Shown: positions 14,801-22,900, counted from the stretch's first letter. The stretch: 26,398 nucleotides of DNA from an uncultured Blautia sp. (GCA_900551715.1 URXG01000029.1:1-26398); one strand, 5' to 3'. Notes: generated from the sequence alone by a model not told the origin. Numbers and translations are program-made.

Positions 14801-17800
14801 TCATCAACAGCAAAACTACATTCCTTACCCAGATAAAGACTGCCTTTTACTTTCGGAGTTTCTGTGATTTCCAGATTCAAAAGAGTTCTCACATATTTCT
14901 GTTCATCATAATAATTCCGAACATAGATTCCCTTCCCAGTTCCGAACAGACTGGCCTCCAGATTACGAAAAACTCCATCCGTATCCGCTGTTGCAAGACG
15001 CTTTTCACCCTGCCACAGTTCAAATCTTCCTCTGGTTGTATTATTTCCTGCCGCTTTACAGGCAATTTCAAAGTACAGAGACATATCTGCCGAAATTCTC
15101 TTGGCTTTTTTCAGAAGATCACAGTTACTGACAGATGTGTCGTCTCCTGACAGAGAATATACTGCCTTTTCCAGAAGATAATTTTCCTGCATTGTTCTGT
15201 AAAGAGGAATCACATCATATCCTGCTGCGCTGATCTCATAATCGTTATTTTTATAGTTAAGATATCCATCTTTTTCTATGTCAATCCGGATCATTCCCAC
15301 TGTAAACGAAGGAAATGCTGCATCACCATCCTGATCTGTTCTGGCAGTTGCCATTCCCCTTTCGTCTGTGCGTTTTATCAAAGCTCCTTCTACAGGATTT
15401 CCCTCATTATCTGTCACATGGAAACCATACTGATCACTGCTCAGTTTTGTAAGCAGGTTTGCCACACTGCTGGGGTCATCACTCCAGGCTGCGTACCAGA
15501 GTGTATCTGTCTGTGCTTTTGTTTTATGGGTAAGTTGGTTTCCTGTTCCATCTGGATTTTCAAACCAGCCTGCAAAAAATTTTCCTTCTTTTTCCGGGGA
15601 CTCCGGTACCTGTATAGTTGCACCTTTTGGAATTTCTGTAATAGAATTCACCGGTGTTCCCCCCTGAGAATCAAACTGATAAATAATCCCAGCCCCAATC
15701 AGTGGAAAGAAACCACTGTCCAGATCACGTTTTACCAGTTCTACCTGCAAGCCATAGGAGTTCTGCATCTCCACAGTTAATCTGTCAAGTTCTGCGTCCA
15801 GATCTGCCAGAACTTCATTTTCCGACAACTGACTGCTGACAGCATACTGAAAATATTTTCTGTACAGATCACCTGGTCTCATAATTATTAACTGACTTTC
15901 TGGTATTGCCAGTCCTGTATCGGAGCCTGATGGAAAATACTTTTGAGAATGAAGCTCTCCAGGAACTTCCATGTCATCAATGCGAGGACAATAACATTCC
16001 TTCCCACTTGCATTGGCAAGTTCCAGTGCATAATAGGCATATCCATCTTTCAGTCGGTTTCCAACATATGCCGTCAGCACCATTCCTGTCAGTCCGTAAA
16101 CCTGAATAGGTGTATAATTCTGAAACAGAGCTTTTACAGGACGGTTAAATTCTGACAGTATTCCTGAATAGGTTGCTTCCAGTGTATACTCCCCTATCTC
16201 ATCTCCTCTCAAAATCCATTCCAGAGTTTTTGTCTCCTGTCCTTTAATTTCTGGTACAGATACATGGGAACTGAGCTCCGTATTCTTCTGGGATGCAACA
16301 ATCTCCAGCCCCTCTGGTATATTCAATCTGATTTCGTTATTCAGAAGGCTGTATTCTTCGGACATATTATTTATAATATGCAATCTGACATCAAAGAACT
16401 CTTTCAGGGCAGAAACCCCTGTGGGGATATCAAACATAACTACTGAAACTTTTGTGATTCCTGTATCCTTTTGAGTATCTCCACCGGAAATAACCCGGAA
16501 TGACAATTCTCTGTTTTCTCCTGCTGCTTTCACTGTCATTGTTTCTACGTTGCTTCGGCCACTGGCAACATTATAACGGACATTCACTGCAACCGGTTCC
16601 CTGCCATATTTTACTTTGATCTTAACATTCACCCAGTAAGAGCTGTCTGCTGATGTAAGATCAATACCAGCTGCTTTTATTTCATCAAAGGTCATTCTCT
16701 CTACCTGAAAATATCCTTCTACCAGTGGTTGTTCTACAAGAGAAAATCCAACTCTGGTTGTTTTTCCTTTTGTGATAACCATCTCTTTTTTGACTGGCTG
16801 ATACTGATTATTACCTGCAATACAGCCTACCGGATAAGTTCCTGCTTTTGCAGTAAAAGTCACTTTTCCATTCCCATCTGTATGACGGATCACCTGATCA
16901 TCACTTCCCAGATTGAAATAAACATCTGCATCTTTCATTGCCTGTCCCTCAGGATCTTTCACCAGTACTTCCAGTCTGCCAAGCTGATTCTCTTCACAAA
17001 CTTCTATTTCTTTTTTTACAGCTGCTGTCTTTCCGTTTTCATCTGTTACACTGAGTTTTACTGTATATTTTCCAGTTTTTTCGTATTTATGAATACTTTC
17101 TGGAAACTCGGAAACACTTCCATCTCCAAAATCTATTTCATAAGAAATAATCGGGCAGGAACCTGCAGAACCAGATCCGTCAAAAAGATATTCTACTCCC
17201 ACTTCCAGTTCTGTTTCGCATTCCAACACTGCTTCCGGTTTCATTCTGTCTGAAAGAACCACTGGATTTTCTGCCAGTCTATAGGAAATATTCTGTACAT
17301 CATCTACAGCTTCAACTTTATATTCAAGAACTGCATATCCTAAAGGCAGATTTTCATCTGTAAACGTGTAGTCTTTCTTTCCGGCAGTCACTTCCTGCTG
17401 ACTAATAAGTTTCCAGGTATTTTCTGAAGAACTTTTTCTGTATATCCGGAATCCTGCCAGATCTTCCGGAAGCTCACTGTTCCAGGAAATCAGGACTCTG
17501 CCACTGGAATAAACAGCATTCACCCCATTTAACGCAGGTGCTGTCAGATCCATTTTGTAGTGTACTTCTCTGATATCACTGACATTTCCACTGGTATCTG
17601 ATGCCTGGATCTCAAGATCAATCTGTTCTTCATCCTGAAGTTTTTTGGTAGGAAGTTCTACATCTGCTGTATAACTCCAGTTCTGAATATCCGTTCTTTC
17701 CAAAAGGATCTGATACTCCTCTTCTGTTTCTTTTTTCCACAGAATTGTCAGGGAATCCAGGTTACGGTTATCCTGAACAGCCACTCGTAACTGCCTGCTC

Positions 17801-20800
17801 TGATCACTGATTGCAGAACCATTGGAAGGATAAACGCTGAGAATCTCCGGTTTGTCTGTATCTTCCGGAATCTTCACAGGTTCTATCATTTCTCCTGAAA
17901 ATTCACTTATATTTCCGGCTTCATCCTTTACCTGCAGACGATATCGATAAGAAACGCCCTCTTGCACATCTCTGTCAATATAGTTGACCTGATACAGGTT
18001 TTCTGCAATTTTCTTATATTCGCCGTCATTCTCCTGGCGGAACACACTGTATCCTGCAAGATCTGTTTCCGTTCCCTGCTTCCATAGCAGTTCAATATAA
18101 CCATTTTCACTTTCTGTACTTACCAGTACAGGCGCTTCCGGCGGAGTATGGTCTACATAGTACTGAACAAAAGGAGCTTTGGAGTCTGTTTCACTTACAT
18201 AACCATTAATATCTTCAGCAACAGCCCGGAAATAAATGATTTCCTCTTCAAACTCTTTTACAGACAGCACTGCTTCTGCTCTTTCTTTTTTGTTTCCATC
18301 TGTAAATTCTTTTTCCGTTATGTTATTCCAGTCCTGATTATTTTCAGATACCTGCAGAATAATTTTTCTGATTCCGCAGTTGTCTTCTGCTTCTGCTGAA
18401 ACAGAGATTTCCGAACTGAAACTTGCCGATTCCGGACTCAACGCAGTGATCACAGGTGGTGTATCATCTGCTTTTGTATAAAACATAAAAGGTTTCTCCG
18501 GCTCTGCTCCTCTATTCCCCAGCTGATCATAGGCGATCACTCTATATGTATATTTTGTCTCAGGTAACAGACCATAAAGGTTGATCCCAAGAGTCGTCCG
18601 TACATCTCCAACGGTTGTCCATTTTCCATCCGTAAGCTGTTCCACCCGGAAATACCCTACATCTTCTTCTGATACATTCTCCCAGACAAGCGTGGCTGTT
18701 ACAGAAGTAACGGTACATTTCTCTTCCAGGATTTTTACTGCTGAAGGGCCTTCATTATCTACCAGATACTCACAAATCACAGGTTCACTTTCGTTCCCTG
18801 CTGTGTCTACTGCAATTGCCCTCAGCCACAGATTTCCGAATATGATCTTTTCTGTATTGTAAGATGCACTGACAAAATCAGAATCGCCGATTCCTGCTTC
18901 TGACCAGTTTGTTTGGTCTGTAGAAACCCAAAATCTTATTTCACGGATTCCAATATTATCTACTGCCCGGGCTCCCAGTGATACTCTTCCATTGATGCGA
19001 CTGTTTGCAGAAGGATACATTTTGATGATCTGTGGTTTTTCTGTATCAGCAGAAGGACTTGCAGAGACAATTTCAGACGGAAGGCTTTCTACTTTAAACT
19101 CATTGACACCAGTTACGTAGTATTGATATGTGCGATCCAGTTTCACACTTTTATCTGTGTAGGCAACAGTGTTTCTTTCATTTATATAACCGATAACCCT
19201 GTAGTCCTCATCTGTTTCTGCTTTGCGGTAAATCCTGTATCCGGTTGTACTTAATTCTGCAGCAATCCTCCAGCTTATAATAACCTGATCCACATCACCG
19301 GTTGCTGTAACTTTCTGAATCTGTTCCGGTCTGGATTTGTCAATCTGTACTTCTGCCTTCTGCTCTGCACTTTCTCCATCACCATCTGTAAGGACAAATA
19401 CTACTTCATAAGAACCAGACTCCAGATCATCAAAATTCCAGGAAGTTTCGTATATAGCAGTTCCCTTTGCTTTTCCTGCTGTAAGTTTTCCCTCACCAAT
19501 ATATACTTTTCTGCCATTTTGATTCAGATAATAAAATTCTCCCCTTGTTTCCTTTATGCCTGATATTTTCAGATTTGCGGAATCTGCTACTTCTGCATAA
19601 AGTTTATTTTTGCCGATGCCAACTCTGTTCCGGCTGCCGTCTGTATATATTTTACGGACAGAAGGAGCCTTTGTTGTTGCAGTTACCTGAGCAAAAGAAG
19701 ATCTTTTTCCGTTTGTAAGACTGGTACATACATAATAAATATGTGTTTCTTCTGTTTCCAGTCCTTCATCTCTGTAAAAGGTATCTTTGACCGGTGTTTC
19801 AGTAAGAAGATTTTCTTTTTCTGTTCCATCTCTATATACCTGATAGCCTTCCACACTATCACTATCTGCCGGTTTCCAGGTAAGATATACCGAATGACTG
19901 TATATACATTCTGCCAAAAGACCAGAAGGAGGAAGTTCAGAAGTATCTGTAGACCATTCCACAAAATCTTTCACACCACTTCCATATGTTTCTTTATATC
20001 TTTCCAGAGAATCTGGTAGTACATATATTTTTTTCAGGTTCGGCATGAAATAAAAAACACTGTATTTCGTTGAATATCTGCTGTTGACCGTTGGTGGAAC
20101 TGTACTCAGGAAACGGACGGTTTCTACATTGTTCCACTGGTAGAATGCGTGCTCCGAATCGTAACCAGTCCAGATATTTTCTACCTTCTCCCCCAATACC
20201 ACGCTGGTTGCTTTCTGCATTCCACCAAATGTCCCATAAGGGATCTCCGTGATCTTCCCGGGGATCACCAGTTCCCCTGTGATCTCACTGCATCCATAAA
20301 ACGCATATCTGTCTATGCTCTTCAGGCTGTCTGGCAACGTCAGGGTTCCCCCAAAACCACTGCAGCCATTAAAAGCATTATCCCCGATTGTTGTTACGCC
20401 CTCCGGGATATCCAGGTCCCCTGTCAGACCAGAACAGCCATAAAACGCATTTTCCCTGATGGTTGTTACACCCTCCGGAATGACCAGGTTCCCACTGAGG
20501 CCCATACATCCCTGGAATACAGAGGGCTCTATGACCGTAAGTTTTTTGGGCAGAGTCATGCTTAAATTCAGTTTCTTACAGTTATAAAAAGCTTTTGCTC
20601 CCAGTTTTGTCACATTTTCTCCAAGCACTGTCTGTTCCAGTGACGTGCACCCACTGAAAGCGCTTTCCCCGATTTCTGTGAGACTGCTGCTGTCTGTATA
20701 GTCTACCTCTGTCAGTGCTGTACAGTTATTAAATCCATATGCTCCAATGGCTGTGACTCCGGCAGGAAGGGTTACTTTCTGAATGGTGGTGTTATTCCGG

Positions 20801-22800
20801 AATGCACCGGCTCCGATCCTCGTCACCTGATCTGGAACAGTCACTTCTGTATCTGTTCCGGAATAACTGATCAGTTCCCCATCCGTGATCACAAAATCCC
20901 CACTGCCTTCTTCTTTCAATCTGACTCCGGCTTTGATCCCATCGCCATACTGGCTGTTATATACCTGATAGGTCCCCTGGGGTATATAAACAGTTTTCAG
21001 GTTCGGCATGAAATAAAAAACACTGTATTTCGTTGAATATCTGCTGTTGACCGTTGGTGGAACTGTACTCAGGAAACGGACGGTTTCTACATTGTTCCAC
21101 TGGTAGAATGCGTGCTCCGAATCGTAACCAGTCCAGATATTTTCTACCTTCTCCCCCAATACCACGCTGGTTGCTTTCTGCATTCCACCAAATGTCCCAT
21201 AAGGGATCTCCGTGATCTTCCCGGGGATCACCAGTTCCCCTGTGATCTCACTGCATCCATAAAACGCATATCTGTCTATGCTCTTCAGGCTGTCTGGCAA
21301 CGTCAGGGTTCCCCCAAAACCACTGCAGCCATTAAAAGCATTATCCCCGATTGTTGTTACGCCCTCCGGGATATCCAGGTCCCCTGTCAGACCAGAACAG
21401 CCATAAAACGCATTTTCCCTGATGGTTGTTACACCCTCCGGAATGACCAGGTTCCCACTGAGGCCCATACATCCCTGGAATACAGAGGGCTCTATGACCG
21501 TAAGTTTTTTGGGCAGAGTCATGCTTAAATTCAGTTTCTTACAGTTATAAAAAGCTTTTGCTCCCAGTTTTGTCACATTTTCTCCAAGCACTGTCTGTTC
21601 CAGTGACGTGCACCCACTGAAAGCGCTTTCCCCGATTTCTGTGAGACTGCTGCTGTCTGTATAGTCTACCTCTGTCAGTGCTGTACAGTTATTAAATCCA
21701 TATGCTCCAATGGCTGTGACTCCGGCAGGAAGGGTTACTTTCTGAATGGTGGTGTTATTCCGGAATGCACCGGCTCCGATCCTCGTCACCTGATCTGGAA
21801 CAGTCACTTCTGTATCTGTTCCGGAATAACTGATCAGTTCCCCATCCGTGATCACAAAATCCCCACTGCCTTCTTCCTTCAATATGGCTCCGGCTTTGAT
21901 CCCATCGCCATACTGGCTGTTATACACCTGATAGGTCCCCTGTGGTATATAAATAGTTTTCAGGTTCGGCATAAAATCAAAAACACTGTATCTGTTGTTG
22001 TAAGGATCTTTAATAGATGGCGGTACAGTACCGAGGAACTGTACAGATTCCACTTTATCCATTCCACTGAATGCATGAGAAGAATTATAATTTGTGCAGA
22101 TTTCCGTTACTCTTTCACCTACTACCACACCTGTCACATTTTTCATTCCACTGAATGCCCCATAGGGAATCTGACTAATTTTGTCTGGAATTATCAGTTT
22201 TCCTGTAAAATTATTACAGTTATAAAAAGCATTGGCGCCAATAATTTCCAGATTGTCTGGTAATCGTAGTTCACCTTCCAGTCCACTACAGCCACTGAAA
22301 GCATTACTTCCAATTTTTTTCAATCCTTCCGGAAATTCAACAGCAGTAATGGTCGGATTATTTTTGAAAACATCATCCCCAATCTCTGTTACATCCGATG
22401 GGATTACAACTGTACCACCAGCACCTTTATACTCTGTCAACACACCTTTATCATCAAACACAAAATCCGTATTTTCAGGCAGAATTGTCCCATCTTCCGC
22501 TGATAAACCCTCCCCTGTTTCCTGAGTTCCTTCTGTATTTTCTCCATCTGAAAACAACAGTCCTTCCCCTGGTTTCTCATCCTGTTCTTCTCTCTCCGGT
22601 TCAATCCCTATTTCCTGACTATTCTCCTCATTATTTTCCTGGTCAGAAAAGACAGTTTCTTCCGTCTCGCCTTCTTCCAGATTCAATTCTTCCTCAGGTT
22701 CCGACTGTGCATAAGTAACATATTGATCCACAGGATAAACAGCCTCATTCACGATCAGGAACGCAGTCAGTAATAATGCAGCTATTCTTTTCTTTTTCAT
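11353..22800 (-). CDS. giant secreted BspA-type LRR / FN3 / PKD / Big_2 surface protein
   Basis: A 3815-residue exported protein. A signal peptide (basic MKKKR, hydrophobic core, likely cleavage after Ala31) is followed by an acidic Glu-rich spacer (32-110). Next come LRR_5 repeats (about 110-935), five FN3 modules alternating with Ig-like modules (945-1835), a PKD domain with DFGDGS (about 1850-1940), and a carboxypeptidase-regulatory-like fold (about 1940-2010). An InlB B-repeat near 2370-2440 and a second regulatory-like fold near 2455-2530 lead into an unassigned region (2535-2915). Then follow a propeller-like region (2970-3315), CARDB-like modules (3320-3530), another B-repeat, an HSW/CxxC motif and two Lys-rich Big_2 domains. 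No LPXTG, SLH or choline-binding repeat is visible, so surface retention is unclear. The role is probably adhesion or matrix contact, by analogy with BspA proteins. GGAGGA lies 5 nt before the ATG. The gene is monocistronic with a strong promoter. Confidence 0.9.
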   Translation of the reverse strand: MKKKRIAALLLTAFLIVNEAVYPVDQYVTYAQSEPEEELNLEEGETEETVFSDQENNEENSQEIGIEPEREEQDEKPGEGLLFSDGENTEGTQETGEGLSAEDGTILPENTDFVFDDKGVLTEYKGAGGTVVIPSDVTEIGDDVFKNNPTITAVEFPEGLKKIGSNAFSGCSGLEGELRLPDNLEIIGANAFYNCNNFTGKLIIPDKISQIPYGAFSGMKNVTGVVVGERVTEICTNYNSSHAFSGMDKVESVQFLGTVPPSIKDPYNNRYSVFDFMPNLKTIYIPQGTYQVYNSQYGDGIKAGAILKEEGSGDFVITDGELISYSGTDTEVTVPDQVTRIGAGAFRNNTTIQKVTLPAGVTAIGAYGFNNCTALTEVDYTDSSSLTEIGESAFSGCTSLEQTVLGENVTKLGAKAFYNCKKLNLSMTLPKKLTVIEPSVFQGCMGLSGNLVIPEGVTTIRENAFYGCSGLTGDLDIPEGVTTIGDNAFNGCSGFGGTLTLPDSLKSIDRYAFYGCSEITGELVIPGKITEIPYGTFGGMQKATSVVLGEKVENIWTGYDSEHAFYQWNNVETVRFLSTVPPTVNSRYSTKYSVFYFMPNLKTVYIPQGTYQVYNSQYGDGIKAGVRLKEEGSGDFVITDGELISYSGTDTEVTVPDQVTRIGAGAFRNNTTIQKVTLPAGVTAIGAYGFNNCTALTEVDYTDSSSLTEIGESAFSGCTSLEQTVLGENVTKLGAKAFYNCKKLNLSMTLPKKLTVIEPSVFQGCMGLSGNLVIPEGVTTIRENAFYGCSGLTGDLDIPEGVTTIGDNAFNGCSGFGGTLTLPDSLKSIDRYAFYGCSEITGELVIPGKITEIPYGTFGGMQKATSVVLGEKVENIWTGYDSEHAFYQWNNVETVRFLSTVPPTVNSRYSTKYSVFYFMPNLKKIYVLPDSLERYKETYGSGVKDFVEWSTDTSELPPSGLLAECIYSHSVYLTWKPADSDSVEGYQVYRDGTEKENLLTETPVKDTFYRDEGLETEETHIYYVCTSLTNGKRSSFAQVTATTKAPSVRKIYTDGSRNRVGIGKNKLYAEVADSANLKISGIKETRGEFYYLNQNGRKVYIGEGKLTAGKAKGTAIYETSWNFDDLESGSYEVVFVLTDGDGESAEQKAEVQIDKSRPEQIQKVTATGDVDQVIISWRIAAELSTTGYRIYRKAETDEDYRVIGYINERNTVAYTDKSVKLDRTYQYYVTGVNEFKVESLPSEIVSASPSADTEKPQIIKMYPSANSRINGRVSLGARAVDNIGIREIRFWVSTDQTNWSEAGIGDSDFVSASYNTEKIIFGNLWLRAIAVDTAGNESEPVICEYLVDNEGPSAVKILEEKCTVTSVTATLVWENVSEEDVGYFRVEQLTDGKWTTVGDVRTTLGINLYGLLPETKYTYRVIAYDQLGNRGAEPEKPFMFYTKADDTPPVITALSPESASFSSEISVSAEAEDNCGIRKIILQVSENNQDWNNITEKEFTDGNKKERAEAVLSVKEFEEEIIYFRAVAEDINGYVSETDSKAPFVQYYVDHTPPEAPVLVSTESENGYIELLWKQGTETDLAGYSVFRQENDGEYKKIAENLYQVNYIDRDVQEGVSYRYRLQVKDEAGNISEFSGEMIEPVKIPEDTDKPEILSVYPSNGSAISDQSRQLRVAVQDNRNLDSLTILWKKETEEEYQILLERTDIQNWSYTADVELPTKKLQDEEQIDLEIQASDTSGNVSDIREVHYKMDLTAPALNGVNAVYSSGRVLISWNSELPEDLAGFRIYRKSSSENTWKLISQQEVTAGKKDYTFTDENLPLGYAVLEYKVEAVDDVQNISYRLAENPVVLSDRMKPEAVLECETELEVGVEYLFDGSGSAGSCPIISYEIDFGDGSVSEFPESIHKYEKTGKYTVKLSVTDENGKTAAVKKEIEVCEENQLGRLEVLVKDPEGQAMKDADVYFNLGSDDQVIRHTDGNGKVTFTAKAGTYPVGCIAGNNQYQPVKKEMVITKGKTTRVGFSLVEQPLVEGYFQVERMTFDEIKAAGIDLTSADSSYWVNVKIKVKYGREPVAVNVRYNVASGRSNVETMTVKAAGENRELSFRVISGGDTQKDTGITKVSVVMFDIPTGVSALKEFFDVRLHIINNMSEEYSLLNNEIRLNIPEGLEIVASQKNTELSSHVSVPEIKGQETKTLEWILRGDEIGEYTLEATYSGILSEFNRPVKALFQNYTPIQVYGLTGMVLTAYVGNRLKDGYAYYALELANASGKECYCPRIDDMEVPGELHSQKYFPSGSDTGLAIPESQLIIMRPGDLYRKYFQYAVSSQLSENEVLADLDAELDRLTVEMQNSYGLQVELVKRDLDSGFFPLIGAGIIYQFDSQGGTPVNSITEIPKGATIQVPESPEKEGKFFAGWFENPDGTGNQLTHKTKAQTDTLWYAAWSDDPSSVANLLTKLSSDQYGFHVTDNEGNPVEGALIKRTDERGMATARTDQDGDAAFPSFTVGMIRIDIEKDGYLNYKNNDYEISAAGYDVIPLYRTMQENYLLEKAVYSLSGDDTSVSNCDLLKKAKRISADMSLYFEIACKAAGNNTTRGRFELWQGEKRLATADTDGVFRNLEASLFGTGKGIYVRNYYDEQKYVRTLLNLEITETPKVKGSLYLGKECSFAVDDNVPFLGGYKLNTGLPSYPLTVHAETDGSIIVGLNLKKGILDKKERRKEMQKWVSSMRQGKECGAMNTEDINKRFSEYCQKAGTVSLSGWNIKPPEMKAFGYFEGKLSSGNISKLEGYVCFSIKQSAKYGWTIPTAIAVPVVVEVGATGEGNFFGTVTYDLETNNLSGTIGLDLSVSLDVLGGIGVSQVTAAGVTGKGTLDFEIYFASTNGGAGLNSVELTAEMGVKAYMGRAEISKNYLKKKYYLYTRNNQREDRRRIAALSEVLYDEDSYTTVDRSYLENQSDWMGSEENTGAVTPLLTNTYGGSDPQIVSANGASVMVFRYDGGDRDVWNMGQLMYSVYKDGKWQEPVSVDDNDLADISFQLYSDGQEIYLSYQEAKEKLTEETSSLTELTKHTSLKSVKFDTSEMKFTEGEKVSEETEVYSFRPQTAVVNGEEITTWIGNTNSDIFTLNSSNQLLCRIRKDGQWGKTRILTKDSNYISSFCTGELNGKTMILYCVDGDNDPGTTADGRIYGTDLEGNILFQEEGGCTNIIYVNDQNSGLRGFVWEREGKLWYRDSLTEDSRSLMEEGVGTNSTFKICGDTIYYVDSDSSGNQNIFSVRKKNGVWAAPVQITSQKDIILSFSVCRRKDGDYLALMQCDKEDKNTISWMKVREVHDIVLAGTSFEMEKAIPGKKLQVKLQIQNAGSKDVTEIGYRVLEKSAEENGENKVLLEKTKELWIPFGQTVDTEISIPVPEDLISGKLSIQVWEVNEGEKVTELSEENNSAEITTGLTDLGISMILYTAAGKNTAVVTVKNNSNVTSGGSLKIYDTGRSDGVLVQDRKIRNLKAGEEQAFRLEITEDVFAGDVTELELAAEIQPDVADYAEENNRDTVIVEKIARVKFYSEGTMIASDLYHVGETLIWQDSPEGDGEFEGWYIDGIPAEKEITVNSDMEFYAVFKKEEEHVHSWEKDWKTVQKATVLKEGIQQRFCTECGEKQTRSVKKLKPTISVTATSIVLKVKQSTTKIKINGLARGDKVSSWKSSNKKIVTVSSSGKITAGKTTGKAKITVTLRSGLKKVISVKVQKTAVATAKINGVPKNLVLKKGRSQVLKPGILPVTSLQKVTFASSNKKVATVSSGGKIIARKKGKAIITVKSGRKIVKCRITVK
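11870..12165 (-). other. InlB-type B-repeat plus HSW...CxxC motif
   Basis: Residues about 3545-3610 match the Listeria-Bacteroides B-repeat pattern, ending in FEGWYIDG and a FYAVF strand. They are followed by a short motif from His-Val-His-Ser-Trp (from residue 3612) to CTECG (Cys3638 and Cys3641). The His-Ser-Trp plus Cys-x2-Cys arrangement recurs in clostridial surface proteins and could bind a metal or form a disulfide. The function is unknown. Confidence 0.6.
12200..12835 (-). other. two CARDB-like modules in the giant protein
   Basis: Residues about 3320-3530 contain two adhesion-type beta modules. Each has the CARDB-like pattern of a K-x-x-V-K-L/VTVKN-type strand followed by N-A-G or N-N-S, and ends with an E-x-N-N turn (EENNSAEI near 3425, EENNRDTV near 3540). 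These folds are usually structural spacers or cell-adhesion modules. Confidence 0.55.
12860..13890 (-). other. propeller-like region of the giant protein
   Basis: Residues about 2970-3315 contain repeated four-strand blocks with the recurring element Asp-Gly-x-Trp. Examples are KDGKWQEPVSV, KDGQWGKTRIL and KNGVWAAPVQI, alternating with strands such as EIYLSYQ, TMILYCVD and TIYYVDSD. This resembles sialidase/BNR-type or lectin-type beta-propellers. No catalytic set (Arg triad, Tyr, Asp-box series) can be identified, so a binding rather than enzymatic role is more likely. Confidence 0.45.
14055..15200 (-). other. unassigned central region of the giant protein
   Basis: Residues about 2535-2915 match no domain I recognise. 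The segment starts with a LEKAVYSL stretch and contains beta-rich blocks and a lysine/glutamate-rich helix (near 2710-2730, KKERRKEMQKW). It then has a Gly/Val/Thr-rich alternating stretch (about 2815-2880) with patterns such as GATGEGNFFGTVTY and SLDVLGGIGVS, and ends with an aromatic KKKYYLYTRN. It is flanked by recognisable modules on both sides, so it is likely one or more separate folded domains. Confidence 0.5.
17000..17250 (-). other. PKD domain of the giant protein
   Basis: Residues about 1850-1935 show the PKD hallmark: an FDGSGS start near 1872, the DFGDGS motif, then a HKYEKTGKYTVKLSV stretch and an Asp-Glu-Asn-Gly turn. PKD folds are beta-sandwich spacers common in extracellular adhesins and hydrolases. 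It marks the change from the FN3/Ig series to the regulatory-like modules. Confidence 0.85.
17290..19945 (-). repeat. five FN3 modules alternating with Ig-like modules, about 200-residue period
   Basis: FN3 modules begin near residues 955, 1157, 1348, 1550 and 1752. Each has a Trp in strand B (for example ISWRI, LLWKQ, ISWNS), a G-Y/F-x-V/I-x-R-x core (GYRIYRK, GYSVFRQ, GFRIYRK) and a Y-x-Y strand. Between them sit Ig-like modules starting with Asp-x-x-x-P-x-I and a P-S-x-x-S/G turn (near DTEKPQI, DDTPPVI, DTDKPEI). The copies are diverged at sequence level, so this is an old expansion. Confidence 0.75.
20000..22470 (-). repeat. BspA-type leucine-rich repeats (LRR_5) in the giant protein
   Basis: Residues about 110-935 contain many repeats of about 23 residues with the LRR_5 pattern: I-G-x-x-A-F-x-x-C/N-x-x-L-x-x-V/I-x-L/I-P. 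Examples are IGSNAFSGCSGL, IGESAFSGCTSL and IRENAFYGCSGL. Each 321-residue unit ends with a variant carrying the FMPNLK and YIPQGTYQVYNSQYG elements. Proteins with this repeat type (BspA of Tannerella, Treponema LrrA, TvBspA) are surface adhesins. The ligand here is unknown. Confidence 0.92.
20031..21956. repeat. 963-bp in-frame tandem duplication inside the LRR region
   Basis: Unit A (20031-20993) and unit B (20994-21956) are direct tandem copies of 963 bp, exactly 321 codons. The first 883 bp of A (20031-20913) are identical base for base to 20994-21876. The remaining 80 bp differ at seven positions. The block encodes residues about 282-924 of the giant protein. A diverged third relative of the same motif set lies at 21957-22440. 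Perfect identity over 883 bp means a recent duplication, gene conversion, or conceivably an assembly artefact. Confidence 0.97.
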
Positions 22801-22848
22801 ACATTTCCTCCAGCGATCACGTATTTTTCGTTGAATTTATCTGATTTA

Positions 22849-22878
22849 AGTATACTTTCAAGCCTGTTGTACTGTCAA
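22849..22878 (-). promoter_or_regulatory. strong sigma-A promoter of the giant surface protein gene
   Basis: On the minus strand a perfect -35 TTGACA (22873-22878), an 18-bp spacer and -10 TATACT (22849-22854) predict a start near 22842, about 41 nt before the ATG. It is the closest match to consensus in the window and lies downstream of a terminator, so the gene has independent expression. No inverted repeat or phase-variable tract is visible around it. Confidence 0.85.
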
Positions 22879-22900
22879 TTTATTTTTTATGAATCTATAG

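Noticed and set aside
20149..21528. Two identical 138-codon plus-strand frames (20149-20565 and 21112-21528)
   Set aside because: They are antisense shadows of the duplicated LRR units; their identity only reflects the 963-bp DNA repeat.
20031..21956. Insertion sequence or mobile element as the source of the long direct repeat
   Set aside because: The repeat is in-frame LRR coding sequence on the minus strand, with no transposase, terminal inverted repeats or target-site duplication.
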